From Ferruginibacter sp. (GTDB taxonomy: Bacteria > Bacteroidota > Bacteroidia > Chitinophagales > Chitinophagaceae): 64,000 nt of DNA. The notes beneath the pieces are model-generated. The model was not told the DNA's origin and searched no databases. It saw only the letters and a program-made list of their open reading frames with translations. Location of the stretch: the NCBI GenBank assembly GCA_013141115.1, contig JABFRP010000001.1, positions 620,001 to 684,000 on the forward strand. The letters are read 5' to 3'. Made by a program: the position numbers and the translations under genes. Every line of letters starts with the position of its first letter. Positions within the stretch are counted from its first letter, which is position 1. Below are positions 30,934 to 39,453 of the stretch, piece by piece.

Positions 30934-33765
30934 ATGATAAAAGTAAAACATATTGCTGCTATATCAGTAATCTTTTTACTGCCTCTTTTTTGTGTTGCAC
31001 AAAATTTTGGCGGTAATGCGCCGTCAGTAAAATGGAAGCAGATCAATACATCAAAAGCAAGGGTAATTTTTCCAACAGGGTTGGATAGCCAGGCAAATCG
31101 TATTGCCAATTTGATGCAGCTGATGGATAGTGCAACAGTAAAAACAATTGGTGGTAAGCAGCGTAAATGGAATATTGTTTTGCAAAATCAAACTACCATT
31201 CCTAATGCTTATGTGAGAATGGCGCCAATAATGAGCGAATTGTATATGACACCCGGCCAGGATAATTTTAGCACCGGCAGCCTTAGATGGGATGATAATT
31301 TAATGACCCACGAGAGCAGGCACATGCAGCAATTCAGCAATTTTAATAAAGGACTTACTAAAGCATTTTCATTTTTTTTAGGGCAGGAAGGCCAACTATT
31401 GGCTAACGGACTTTTTTTGCCCGATTACTTTTTTGAAGGCGATGCCGTATGGCAGGAAACCCTGGTAAGTAAACAGGGCAGGGGCAGAATGCCAGCTTTT
31501 TATAATGGCTTTAAATCGCTTTGGCAGCAAAATAAAAATTACAGCTGGATGAAATACCGTAGTGGTTCATTAAAAAATTTTGTACCCGATCATTATGCTA
31601 TCGGGTATCTTTTAGTAGCATACGGGTATCAAAAATATGGAGAAGGTTTTTGGAATAAAGTAACCGGGGATGCAGTAAAATTTAAAAGTTTTTTTAATAA
31701 AGCGATAGAGAAACATTCGGGTGTGCCGTTTAAGCAGTTCAGGCAGGATGCGATAAACTACTTTAAAGATCAGACTTATCCTGTGAATAAAGAAATGGCG
31801 TTTACCATACCCCTAAATAATTATATAACGGGCATAAAAAGGAACAATGTTATTGACTACCTGTTCCCTGATTTTATTAGCGATGATAGTATTATAGTTG
31901 CTAAAAAATCGTACAAACAAGTTGCTGCTTTTTATTTACTGGTAAATGGTAAGGAAGAAAAGGTACGGGTTAAAAATTATGTTATAGATGATTACTACTC
32001 TTACAATAATGGTAAAGTGGTTTATGCCTCATTTCAATCTGATCCAAGATGGAGTAACAGAGATTACAGCGTAATTCAAGTGCTGGATATTAAAACCAAA
32101 AAGCAACAACAACTCACTTTTAAATCAAAATATTTTTCACCTGATATAAATGCAGCCGGCAACGAAGTGTTGGCAGTGAATGTAAATACTAACGGTACTA
32201 ATAATTTGCATCGTTTAAGTGCGGCTACCGGAGCTATTATTTTTGAAGTGCCCAACCCTGATAATTATTTCTTTACACAAACAAAATACATTAACAGCAA
32301 TACGGCAGTAACTGCAGTTCGTAATCCGGAAGGAAAGATGGCTTTAATTAAAGTAGATATTACTACAGGTAAAACAGAAAACATTACAGCGTTTTCTTAT
32401 AATGTTTTGGGGTATCCTTCAGTAAAAGGAGATACTGTTTATTTTACAATGATGAATGCCAATGCAGATAATACGTATGCAGTAACATTGGCCGATAATA
32501 AAATTTACCGGCTAACCAATAACCTCAACAGCGTTTACCAGCCTGTAGTAAATTCAAAAAACGAAATGTTAGTGGCGGCCTTCACCGCAGAGGGTAGTCG
32601 TTTATCTAAAATAAGTTTAAATCCGGCTCAATGGGAAAATGTTGCGGCAACCGATTTTAATACACCTGATTTATACACGGCATCGGCATTGCAAAAAAAT
32701 GGTGCAGGTGCTTTATACAATTTAACCGATAAAAAAAATAAAGTCACCAATTACAACCAATCATCTCACTTGTTTAATATCCATAGCCGCCGGCCAATAT
32801 TGGGCGAGTCGGAATTTGGCTATACCATTTACAGCGATAATGTGATGAGCAACTTTAGCAATAATCTTAGTTATACGTACAACCGCAACGATAAAAGCCA
32901 TACCGTTGGGTTTAACAGCGCTTTCGCTAAATGGTTTCCGGTATTAAGCATTGGTGCAGAGGAAAGTTTTAATCGCACACTCGATACGGCATTTGGTAAA
33001 TCTGTACAATTTAATTCGGCTACTTTAAAAACAGGCTTTGCTATTCCTTTACAGTTTATTGGCGGACGCACCAATCAATTTTTAAATTTTGGAGCCGGCT
33101 ATAATACGGAACAATATTATTACAAAGCTGTTGGCAAAAATATATTTAATAATAAGGCGATAAACTATGGTAATGCATTCTTTTCTTTTAGCAATGCCAG
33201 CCGAAAAGCAATTCAACACATCAATCCACGCTGGGCACAGGCCATTTCAATAAATTACCGGGATGCATTTAATTACAGCAAAAGCTACAAGCTGGTAGGT
33301 ACTGCGGCATTGTATTTTCCAGGACTATCAGTTAACCATAGTATTGTGTTAAATGCTGCTTATCAAAAGCGTGACACTTTGGGTGATCTGTTCAGCAACA
33401 TATTTCCTTATGCAAGAGGGTATGAGGCATTAAGCCAAAGGCGCATGTATAAGTTTGGATTTAACTACCACTTTCCGTTATGCTATCCCGATTGGGGAGT
33501 GGCTGGTTTAATTTATTTTCAGCGTATAAGGGCTAACGGATTTTTTGATTACAACAGTGCTACCGCAAAGTTTACCAACGGAAGTATAGCCGAAGTTAAA
33601 AGCCGCAGCACTGGTGGCGAGCTGTATTTTGATACTAAAGTTTGGAATTCCTTACCCGTAACAATTGGAGTACGCTTTGCACATTTGCTGGATACAGATC
33701 TTTTAAACCGGGGAGTAAAAAACAAGTGGGAAATAATTGTTCCTGTTAATTTGATACCGGATTAA
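30934..33765 (+). CDS. secreted gluzincin-like protease domain fused to propeller and outer membrane barrel
   Basis: A 943-residue protein with a signal peptide ending at FCVAQ (about 23). Residues 30-290 resemble a peptidase MA-like gluzincin: HESRH (126-130) fits HExxH, and FFEGDAVWQE (166-175) supplies the downstream Glu (E168), about 40 residues on, as expected. Residues about 300-600 read as a TolB/DPP-like beta-propeller (for example SDPRWSNRDYSVIQVLDI, KYFSPDINAAGNEVLAVNV). The C-terminal third (about 640-943) is rich in alternating aromatic strands (TYNRNDKSHTVGFNSAFAKW, YKFGFNYHFPL) and ends like an outer membrane barrel. It is probably outer-membrane-bound with a periplasmic or surface protease; substrate unknown. 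Confidence 0.7.
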   Translation: MIKVKHIAAISVIFLLPLFCVAQNFGGNAPSVKWKQINTSKARVIFPTGLDSQANRIANLMQLMDSATVKTIGGKQRKWNIVLQNQTTIPNAYVRMAPIMSELYMTPGQDNFSTGSLRWDDNLMTHESRHMQQFSNFNKGLTKAFSFFLGQEGQLLANGLFLPDYFFEGDAVWQETLVSKQGRGRMPAFYNGFKSLWQQNKNYSWMKYRSGSLKNFVPDHYAIGYLLVAYGYQKYGEGFWNKVTGDAVKFKSFFNKAIEKHSGVPFKQFRQDAINYFKDQTYPVNKEMAFTIPLNNYITGIKRNNVIDYLFPDFISDDSIIVAKKSYKQVAAFYLLVNGKEEKVRVKNYVIDDYYSYNNGKVVYASFQSDPRWSNRDYSVIQVLDIKTKKQQQLTFKSKYFSPDINAAGNEVLAVNVNTNGTNNLHRLSAATGAIIFEVPNPDNYFFTQTKYINSNTAVTAVRNPEGKMALIKVDITTGKTENITAFSYNVLGYPSVKGDTVYFTMMNANADNTYAVTLADNKIYRLTNNLNSVYQPVVNSKNEMLVAAFTAEGSRLSKISLNPAQWENVAATDFNTPDLYTASALQKNGAGALYNLTDKKNKVTNYNQSSHLFNIHSRRPILGESEFGYTIYSDNVMSNFSNNLSYTYNRNDKSHTVGFNSAFAKWFPVLSIGAEESFNRTLDTAFGKSVQFNSATLKTGFAIPLQFIGGRTNQFLNFGAGYNTEQYYYKAVGKNIFNNKAINYGNAFFSFSNASRKAIQHINPRWAQAISINYRDAFNYSKSYKLVGTAALYFPGLSVNHSIVLNAAYQKRDTLGDLFSNIFPYARGYEALSQRRMYKFGFNYHFPLCYPDWGVAGLIYFQRIRANGFFDYNSATAKFTNGSIAEVKSRSTGGELYFDTKVWNSLPVTIGVRFAHLLDTDLLNRGVKNKWEIIVPVNLIPD

Positions 33766-33774
33766 AATGAAAAG

Positions 33775-33797
33775 CTTCAGCAGTATTGCTGCTGAAG
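33775..33797. terminator. hairpin between convergent genes
   Basis: CTTCAGCAG (33775-33783) pairs with CTGCTGAAG (33789-33797) around a 5-base loop. On the + strand the downstream TTCTCTTATAG is only weakly T-rich, so it is a moderate terminator, possibly serving both converging genes. Confidence 0.6.
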
Positions 33798-33823
33798 TTC
33801 TCTTATAGTATCTTTTAGGTTGA

Positions 33824-34159
33824 TTATACTTTTGATGCCTGTTCTGCAATATCATCCATCTGAATGCCGCTATGGCTTTCGTCATACACACATGCTCCAT
33901 TTTTAATTAAAAGCACTTGTGGAGATTCATGGTACACATCAAAGTCTTCGGCTATTTTTTGCGATAGCTGTCGGTGTTGTATCAGGTCGAGGTAATAAAA
34001 ATCAATACTTTCAGGAGGGGTACTTCTTTCAAGGCGGTTTTTAGCCATGCTGCTAATAGAGCAGCGGGTGCTGTGCTTAAAAATTAATTGCGCCTTTTGT
34101 TTCGACAATTCCTTAATACTACTTAATTGCTGGTCATCAGTCAAATTTATCCAGTTCAT
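33824..34159 (-). CDS. ytxJ: YtxJ-like monothiol bacilliredoxin
   Basis: A 111-residue thioredoxin-fold protein of the YtxJ (BrxC) family. LIFKHSTRCSISSMAKNRLE (about 25-44) contains the single active Cys (C33) in a TRCSIS context, and YHESPQVLLIKNG (about 75-87) carries the cis-Pro region. YtxJ-type proteins remove bacillithiol from oxidised proteins, so the host probably makes bacillithiol, a thiol also reported in Bacteroidota. It lies alone, with a small lipoprotein frame 17 bases upstream on the same strand. Confidence 0.87.
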   Translation of the reverse strand: MNWINLTDDQQLSSIKELSKQKAQLIFKHSTRCSISSMAKNRLERSTPPESIDFYYLDLIQHRQLSQKIAEDFDVYHESPQVLLIKNGACVYDESHSGIQMDDIAEQASKV

Positions 34160-34176
34160 AAAATAAACGGGATAAA

Positions 34177-34290
34177 TTAATGAATAATGCCTTCAGTACC
34201 AGGGCATCCGGCTTTACGGCTGGTTGTACAGTTGGTAAAAACTACTGCCATCAGAGTTAATAAGGCAAAAACAAAAAATAATCTTTTCAT
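34177..34290 (-). CDS. 37-residue lipoprotein
   Basis: Short frame from ATG (34290-34288) to TAA (34179-34177). The translation starts MKRLFFVFALLTLMAVVFTNC: a charged start, hydrophobic core and a Cys at residue 21 in a lipobox-like context, then a 16-residue mature part (TTSRKAGCPG...) with a second Cys. Tiny Cys-containing lipoproteins of this type are common in Bacteroidota but have no known function. It is in the same orientation as ytxJ. The remaining gap up to 34470 holds only AT-rich sequence with no other feature that I can support. Confidence 0.6.
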   Translation of the reverse strand: MKRLFFVFALLTLMAVVFTNCTTSRKAGCPGTEGIIH

Positions 34291-34470
34291 TAGTTAAAAT
34301 TTCAGGTTAAAAAACTATTATTGCAATTCTTAATTCTTGCAAAGATAAATTACCAACGGTAAACGGCGAAATTAGCTAAATTATTACCTTGCTGGTATAA
34401 TAAACTGCAAAAACTAAGCTATTTTTAACTTTAGTTTCCAATAAAATACGAATCAAACCTATATCTAATC

Positions 34471-35241
34471 ATGTTACAACTTACACGCCCTATTGCTTTT
34501 TTTGATCTTGAAACAACCGGCGTTAGCCTTTCAACCGACCGTATTGTAGAAATTGCTATAATAAAATTGCTGCCCGACGGGAGTCGCCAGGTAAAGCGAA
34601 AACTGCTTAATCCGCAAATGCTTATTCCAAAAGCATCCAGCGATATACATGGTATTACCGATGATATGGTAAAGGATGCGCCTACTTTTAAACAGGTGGC
34701 TAATGAAGTGAAAATGTTTATTGACGGTTGCGATTTGGGCGGCTATAACAGTAATCGTTTTGATATTCCGATCTTAATGGAAGAGTTTTTGAGGGTAGGA
34801 CTTGATGTGGATTTAAGTAAAAGAAAGATGGTGGATGTGCAGCATATTTTTTATACTATGGAACCCCGTACACTTACTGCTGCGTATAAATTCTTTTGCG
34901 AAAAAGAATTGATAGATGCCCACAGTGCCGAAGCAGATGTAAGTGCCACCATTGATGTTTTTTTAGCACAATTAAAAAAATATCAGCAACTGGGTAATAC
35001 AGTGGAATCTGTATTAGGAGTTATTGGCGAAGAAAAAATTGTGGATTATGCCCGCCGCTTTGGTTATGATGACAAAGGCGTGGAAGTATTTAATTTTGGT
35101 AAATACAAAGGCAGATCGGTAGGCGAAGTACTAAAAGCTGAACCTCAGTACTATGACTGGATGATGAGAGGTGATTTTCCATTGCATACAAAGCAAAAAC
35201 TCACCGAAATATTCAACAAAACCCTGTTAAAGAACAATTAA
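34471..35241 (+). CDS. DEDDh 3'-5' exonuclease (DnaQ-like)
   Basis: A 256-residue protein. Residues 7-175 are a DnaQ-type exonuclease: FFDLETTG (Exo I, D12 and E14), GGYNSNRFDIPILMEE (Exo II Asp), HSAEADVSATIDVF (Exo III His and Asp). A C-terminal domain (about 205-253; VFNFGKYKGRSVGEVLKAEPQYYDWMM) is the small DUF3820-like module found attached to such exonucleases. It could be a proofreading epsilon-like subunit or a repair/turnover nuclease; the fusion favours the second. Stand-alone gene. Confidence 0.88.
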   Translation: MLQLTRPIAFFDLETTGVSLSTDRIVEIAIIKLLPDGSRQVKRKLLNPQMLIPKASSDIHGITDDMVKDAPTFKQVANEVKMFIDGCDLGGYNSNRFDIPILMEEFLRVGLDVDLSKRKMVDVQHIFYTMEPRTLTAAYKFFCEKELIDAHSAEADVSATIDVFLAQLKKYQQLGNTVESVLGVIGEEKIVDYARRFGYDDKGVEVFNFGKYKGRSVGEVLKAEPQYYDWMMRGDFPLHTKQKLTEIFNKTLLKNN

Positions 35242-35288
35242 TTATTCGCTGCTTTTTTTAAGCAGGCAATCTGTTAAAGAAATTTTTG

Positions 35289-35296
35289 TAAATTTG
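35289..35296 (+). promoter_or_regulatory. possible -7 element TAAATTTG
   Basis: Exact TAnnTTTG about 20 bases before the glycosyltransferase TTG start. No clear TTTG is seen at -33, so this is a partial promoter match. Confidence 0.35.
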
Positions 35297-35315
35297 GCTC
35301 TGTCAAAAGCATGAT

Positions 35316-36110
35316 TTGGAAAAACTAGTTATCATACCAACTTACAACGAAAAGGAGAATATTCAAAGTATTATAGCTGCTGTAATTAATTTGGAGCAGC
35401 AGTATCATATTTTAATTATTGATGACGGCTCTCCCGATGGCACAGCCAGTATTGTAAAATCTCTATTTGCAAAATACCCCGGGCAGTTATTTTTAGAAGA
35501 GCGTAAAGGTAAACTGGGTTTAGGCACGGCCTATATATATGGCTTTAAATGGGCAATTGACAAAGGGTATCGTTTTATTTTTGAAATGGATGCCGATTTT
35601 TCTCATAACCCTAAAGACCTGGAACGTTTGTATAATGCATGTGTTGCCGGTGCAGATGTTGCAGTAGGTTCAAGATATGTAAAAGGCGGTGCTGTAGAAA
35701 ACTGGCCTGCCAACAGAATATTTTTATCAAAAGGAGCATCTGTTTATACAAGAATGATAACCTGGATGCCCGTTAAAGACCCCACTGCCGGTTTTGTTTG
35801 CTATAAAAGAGAGGTTTTAGAAACTATTAATTTAGATGGAATATCATTTATAGGTTACGCCTTTCAAATAGAAATGAAATTTGCCGCATGGAAATTAGGA
35901 TTTAAAATTGCAGAAGTGCCTATTACTTTTATCGACAGGGAACTGGGCGCCAGTAAAATGAATAAAGGCATTATAAAAGAAGGCGTTTTAGGTGTATTGC
36001 AATTACGCTGGCAAAGCCTGTTTAAAAACTACCGCAAAAGGGTTACCAATACCGATTTTACCAACTCTGTTTCCTTTCAGCAACAAGATGTTTTGTTGGG
36101 AAGAAAATAA
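35316..36110 (+). CDS. GT2 polyprenyl-phosphate mannosyl/glycosyltransferase (DPM1-like)
   Basis: A 264-residue GT2 enzyme related to dolichyl/polyprenol-phosphate mannose synthase. VIIPTYNEKENI (4-15), IIDDGSPDGTA (DD motif, about 34-44), MDADFSHNP (DxD, about 90-98) and GSRYVKGG. It lacks C-terminal membrane helices. The start is TTG at 35316: the conserved first strand begins three residues later and no in-frame ATG precedes it. It transfers a sugar from NDP-sugar to a lipid carrier for wall polymer, glycolipid or O-glycosylation pathways; which one is not visible here. Confidence 0.9.
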   Translation: MEKLVIIPTYNEKENIQSIIAAVINLEQQYHILIIDDGSPDGTASIVKSLFAKYPGQLFLEERKGKLGLGTAYIYGFKWAIDKGYRFIFEMDADFSHNPKDLERLYNACVAGADVAVGSRYVKGGAVENWPANRIFLSKGASVYTRMITWMPVKDPTAGFVCYKREVLETINLDGISFIGYAFQIEMKFAAWKLGFKIAEVPITFIDRELGASKMNKGIIKEGVLGVLQLRWQSLFKNYRKRVTNTDFTNSVSFQQQDVLLGRK

Positions 36111-36270
36111 TTTTGTTGGCAGGCTATATTTCTCCGCACATCATCGTTGTAAACTCATATTCTTTAAACTTTGTTGATCTTTTATCTAAGCATAACTGCT
36201 TAATAATATTTTTTTTTACCGCTTTGTGTAATTTAAAAAATTACTGCATCTGTATAACAAACCAACTGTT

Positions 36271-37314
36271 ATGCAGCAAATTCAACTCTCTATACCAGAG
36301 CCATGCCATCAGAATTGGCAACAAATGACACCCACACAACAAGGCCGCTTTTGTAATGCCTGCGCCAAACAGGTGATTGATTTTAGTGTAATGAGTGATG
36401 CACAGGTGCTCAATTATTTCTCTAATCTAAAAAATGAAAAAGTTTGCGGCAGGGCTTTTTCCGATCAGTTGGAAAGAACCATTGCTATGCCAAAGTACCC
36501 CAGAAAAAAAATGTTTTGGTACTGGAATTATGCCGCCATGTTATTTCTTTTTTTCTCCAAATCAAATACAGCAAAGGCGCAGGGTGCGGTAAAAATTGTA
36601 AACCCAGCACCATCGCATCTTAAGGTTGGCGATTTAAAAAATACAACTGTAAAAAAAACAGGTACAGGAATAGCATTAAGTAAATTTTTTATTAAGGGTA
36701 CAATAACTGATGAAGATGGACAACCGGTTTCATTTGCAAGTATTAGGATAGCTAATAAAAGTATTGGCACCAGTGCAGATGAGGAGGGAAAGTTTTCTGT
36801 GGAGCTTGATCGGCTTGATATCACACTTCGTATTTCGGCAATAGGATATGAAGTAAAGGAATGGGTAATAAATGATTTTACTGAGCAGCATATTAATTTA
36901 AAAAAAAATGCAAAGTTGCTTGATAAGGTTATTATTACTTCTTCTTATTCTCAGGGCCTGATACGTTGCATGGCAGGTGGCGTTAGTGTAAGAGTAGTAA
37001 ACCGTAATATTATAAAGGATACAGTTAAAACCTTAATTACTAATTTAACGGGTGCAATAAAAATTTACCCCAACCCAGTTAAAAAAGGCAACTCATTTAA
37101 TCTTTCTTTAAAATTAAAAAGGGCAGGTATGCACAGCATACAAATTACAGATGCGGCAGGAAGAATGGTGTTGCAAAAACAAATTAACAGCATAACAAAA
37201 TTATATACAGAGCAAATGCCCACCAACAGCAGTTGGGCAGCAGGTATTTATTATATCCGTGTAGCTGATGATAAAAATAATTTAATCAGTACCAATAGTT
37301 TTAGTCTTCAGTAG
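36271..37314 (+). CDS. Cys-motif protein with membrane helix, carboxypeptidase-regulatory domain and T9SS sorting domain
   Basis: A 347-residue mosaic. N-terminus (1-75): the Bacteroidota motif SIPEPCHQNWQQMTPTQQGRFCNACAKQVIDFS with conserved Cys residues, which looks cytoplasmic. A membrane helix follows about 88-104 (YWNYAAMLFLFF, then SNTAKAQ, like a cleavage site). Residues about 145-225 are a CarboxypepD_reg-like beta-sandwich (KGTITDEDGQPVSFASIRIAN). The C-terminal 75 residues (IKIYPNPVKKG...AAGIYYIRV) are a type A T9SS sorting domain. How the cytoplasmic-looking N-terminus fits with secretion is unclear; a very long signal region is one possibility. Confidence 0.78.
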   Translation: MQQIQLSIPEPCHQNWQQMTPTQQGRFCNACAKQVIDFSVMSDAQVLNYFSNLKNEKVCGRAFSDQLERTIAMPKYPRKKMFWYWNYAAMLFLFFSKSNTAKAQGAVKIVNPAPSHLKVGDLKNTTVKKTGTGIALSKFFIKGTITDEDGQPVSFASIRIANKSIGTSADEEGKFSVELDRLDITLRISAIGYEVKEWVINDFTEQHINLKKNAKLLDKVIITSSYSQGLIRCMAGGVSVRVVNRNIIKDTVKTLITNLTGAIKIYPNPVKKGNSFNLSLKLKRAGMHSIQITDAAGRMVLQKQINSITKLYTEQMPTNSSWAAGIYYIRVADDKNNLISTNSFSLQ

Positions 37315-37330
37315 TAATGGTTGTTTTTAT

Positions 37331-37389
37331 ACCGGTCATGATGTTTACCTCACAGAGTAATTCAAGCAGGAGCATCGGACCGGTTTTTT
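37331..37389 (+). terminator. long-loop terminator
   Basis: ACCGGTC (37331-37337) pairs with GACCGGT (37378-37384), GATG (37340-37343) with CATC (37373-37376), and TTTTTT follows at 37384-37389. The loop of about 29 bases is unusually long. It overlaps the end of the converging xerD gene. Confidence 0.7.
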
Positions 37390-38293
37390 ATTTCTTTGGT
37401 ATAAATGCAGGGTGAAACTGCTGGAGTGTATTTCTCAAATACTCTCTGTCTAAATGCGTATAAATTTCGGTGGTGGTTATACTTTCGTGGCCCAGCATTT
37501 CCTGCACGGCACGTAAATCGGCACCACCTTCTACCAAATGCGTGGCAAAACTATGCCTGAAAGTATGTGGCGAAATGCTTTTGGTAATGCCTGCTTTTTT
37601 TGCCAGTTCTTTTAAAATTAAAAACACCATTACACGGGTAAGTTTGCTGCCCCGGCGGTTTAAAAATAAGATATCTTCCTGGTCTTTTTTTATGGCGATA
37701 TGTACCCTTAATTCATCTTTATAAATTTTAATGTATTTGATGGCATCGCTGCCAATGGGCACCAATCTTTCTTTATCGCCTTTGCCAATTACCCTTACAA
37801 AACCTACATCTAAATACAAACAACTGATTTTTAAATTTACCAGCTCGCTTACCCGTAAGCCACAACTGTACAGGGTTTCCAGCATGGCTTTGTTGCGGCC
37901 ACCTTCTGCCTTACTCAGGTCTATCTGGTTAATAATGTTTTCTATTTCTTCAAAACTTAAGGTATCGGGTAATGTTCGTTTAAGTTTAGGTGCTTCTAAT
38001 AAAACGGTAGGGTCGGTGCTGGTAATTTGCTCCAGCAAACAGTATTTGTAAAAACTCCGCAGGCCAGAGATTATCCTTGCCTGCGATGATGCCGTCATCC
38101 CCAGTTCTGCCACCCATTTTACAAATTGTTCCAGCTCTTTCAGCGTTACTTTATCGGGGGATTTTATTGCAGTAGAAAGCAGGAAAGTGGTCAACATATC
38201 AATATCATGCAGGTAAGCTTCCACAGAGTTATCTGCTAAAGATTTTTCCAACTGCAACCAGGCTTTATATCCTTTTTTGTAAGCGTCCCACAT
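37388..38293 (-). CDS. xerD: site-specific tyrosine recombinase XerD
   Basis: A 301-residue Xer-type recombinase with an N-terminal SAM-like core-binding domain (about 8-90) and a catalytic domain carrying the full set: R147 (CGLRVSE), K172 (GKGDKER), H243 and R246 (PHTFRHSFATHLVEGGADL), H269 (MLGHESI) and Y278 (EIYTHLDR). Length and motif wording match housekeeping XerD rather than phage or integron integrases, and there are no mobile-element genes around. It resolves chromosome dimers at dif with XerC. Confidence 0.92.
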   Translation of the reverse strand: MWDAYKKGYKAWLQLEKSLADNSVEAYLHDIDMLTTFLLSTAIKSPDKVTLKELEQFVKWVAELGMTASSQARIISGLRSFYKYCLLEQITSTDPTVLLEAPKLKRTLPDTLSFEEIENIINQIDLSKAEGGRNKAMLETLYSCGLRVSELVNLKISCLYLDVGFVRVIGKGDKERLVPIGSDAIKYIKIYKDELRVHIAIKKDQEDILFLNRRGSKLTRVMVFLILKELAKKAGITKSISPHTFRHSFATHLVEGGADLRAVQEMLGHESITTTEIYTHLDREYLRNTLQQFHPAFIPKK

Positions 38294-38378
38294 AGTTATT
38301 GCACTGCCGGTGTTTATTTAAAACAATTATACACTATTTTCGCTGCTTAAATTTAATAAGCACCATTTAAAATTTATT

Positions 38379-38882
38379 ATGCAGCCAGTAAATCTCCGTT
38401 CCTTTAAGCGTCAAGTAAAGCTTAATAAAAGAAGAATGAAAACTTTTCTTACTAAAACTGAAAATAATCCTCCCCGTCATTTGGATAAAATAACTGCAGC
38501 ACTGGAGCCGGAAGTATGGGCAGAAATTGATTGCCTTACCTGTGCCAATTGTTGCAAAACAATGACGCCTACTTATACCGCTGCCGATATAAAAAGAATA
38601 GCCTCACACTTTAAACAAACACCGCAGGAGTTTAAAGACAAATGGCTTATTTACGAAAAGAAAGACAAGGATTGGCAAAATAAAAAACAACCTTGCCAGT
38701 TTTTAAATTTAAAAGATAACAAGTGTTCTATCTACGAAATACGCCCTTTGGATTGCTCCGGCTTTCCGCATTTGCCACGCAAGAAGATGGTAGATTATAT
38801 GCACGTACACAAGCAAAATATTGAATATTGTCCGGCAACTTATAAGCTGGTAGAGAAGATGATGGCGAAGGCAAAATTGTAG
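38379..38882 (+). CDS. YkgJ-family cysteine cluster protein
   Basis: A 167-residue protein with a CxxCxxCC-type cluster: IDCLTCANCCKTMTPTYT (about 48-65), later QPCQFLNLKDNKCSIYEIRPLDCSGFPH (about 105-132) and IEYCPATY. The Cys spacing is that of the YkgJ/UPF0153 family, thought to bind zinc or an iron-sulfur cluster; biochemical role unknown. It is divergent from xerD, with 85 bases between. Confidence 0.87.
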   Translation: MQPVNLRSFKRQVKLNKRRMKTFLTKTENNPPRHLDKITAALEPEVWAEIDCLTCANCCKTMTPTYTAADIKRIASHFKQTPQEFKDKWLIYEKKDKDWQNKKQPCQFLNLKDNKCSIYEIRPLDCSGFPHLPRKKMVDYMHVHKQNIEYCPATYKLVEKMMAKAKL

Positions 38883-38996
38883 ATTTTAGATTGGTGATTT
38901 CAGATTTCTTACAATTCAAACACTCTGCAATTAATACACTGGGTAACAGTCAGGAAAAATCTAAAATCTAAAATCTGCAATCATAAATCTAAAATC
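38882..38996. repeat. AATCTAAAATC intergenic repeats, direct and inverted
   Basis: AATCTAAAATC at 38958-38968 and 38986-38996 and its reverse complement at 38882-38892, plus further AAATCT units between. The array fills the gap between the converging ykgJ-like and yraN genes and includes both stop codons. Confidence 0.75.
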
Positions 38997-39351
38997 AAAG
39001 AAATACGTCTTCAATAAAAAAATACTCCACCGGTTCATTCTTCAAAATGGTGATGGATAAAATATCAAACTGTATTCTTTTCCATTGCGGATACTGGTAC
39101 AGGTATTCTTCTGATGCGTTGATCAGGTTTTGAATTTTCTTTTTAGATACCGCTTCTTCGGGATGACCGAATTTTTTGGTACGGCGGGTCTTTACTTCTA
39201 TAAAATGCAATACATTTTGTTTGTGGGCAATAATATCTACCTCCCAATGGCTGTGGCGCCAGTTTTGGTGCAACAGCACAAAACCGTTTTCGGCAAGATG
39301 TTTAATTGCCATTGCTTCGCCTGTGCTGCCGGTTTGGTTGTGGTGTGCCAT
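38995..39351 (-). CDS. yraN: YraN/UPF0102 family endonuclease-like protein
   Basis: A 118-residue UPF0102 protein with a restriction-endonuclease-like fold: TGSTGEAMAIKHLAENGF (about 7-24), WEVDIIA (Asp), FIEVKTRR (E-x-K, about 51-58) and a FGHPEEAVSKKK segment. Members are DNA-binding and of uncertain role, perhaps in recombination or uptake-related processing. The gene ends in the AATCTAAAATC repeat array. Confidence 0.9.
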   Translation of the reverse strand: MAHHNQTGSTGEAMAIKHLAENGFVLLHQNWRHSHWEVDIIAHKQNVLHFIEVKTRRTKKFGHPEEAVSKKKIQNLINASEEYLYQYPQWKRIQFDILSITILKNEPVEYFFIEDVFL

Positions 39352-39453
39352 TGGTTAAAGATAAAAATAAGTAATTAACAATATGAGGATAAATGCAATA
39401 GCAAAATGATGCAGGGGAAATATTATTACCTATTTTTGTGCAAAGTTTGAACA

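Noticed and set aside
37388..38293. Integrase of a mobile island
   Set aside because: Full XerD wording and length, no attachment-site repeats, no cargo or phage genes around.
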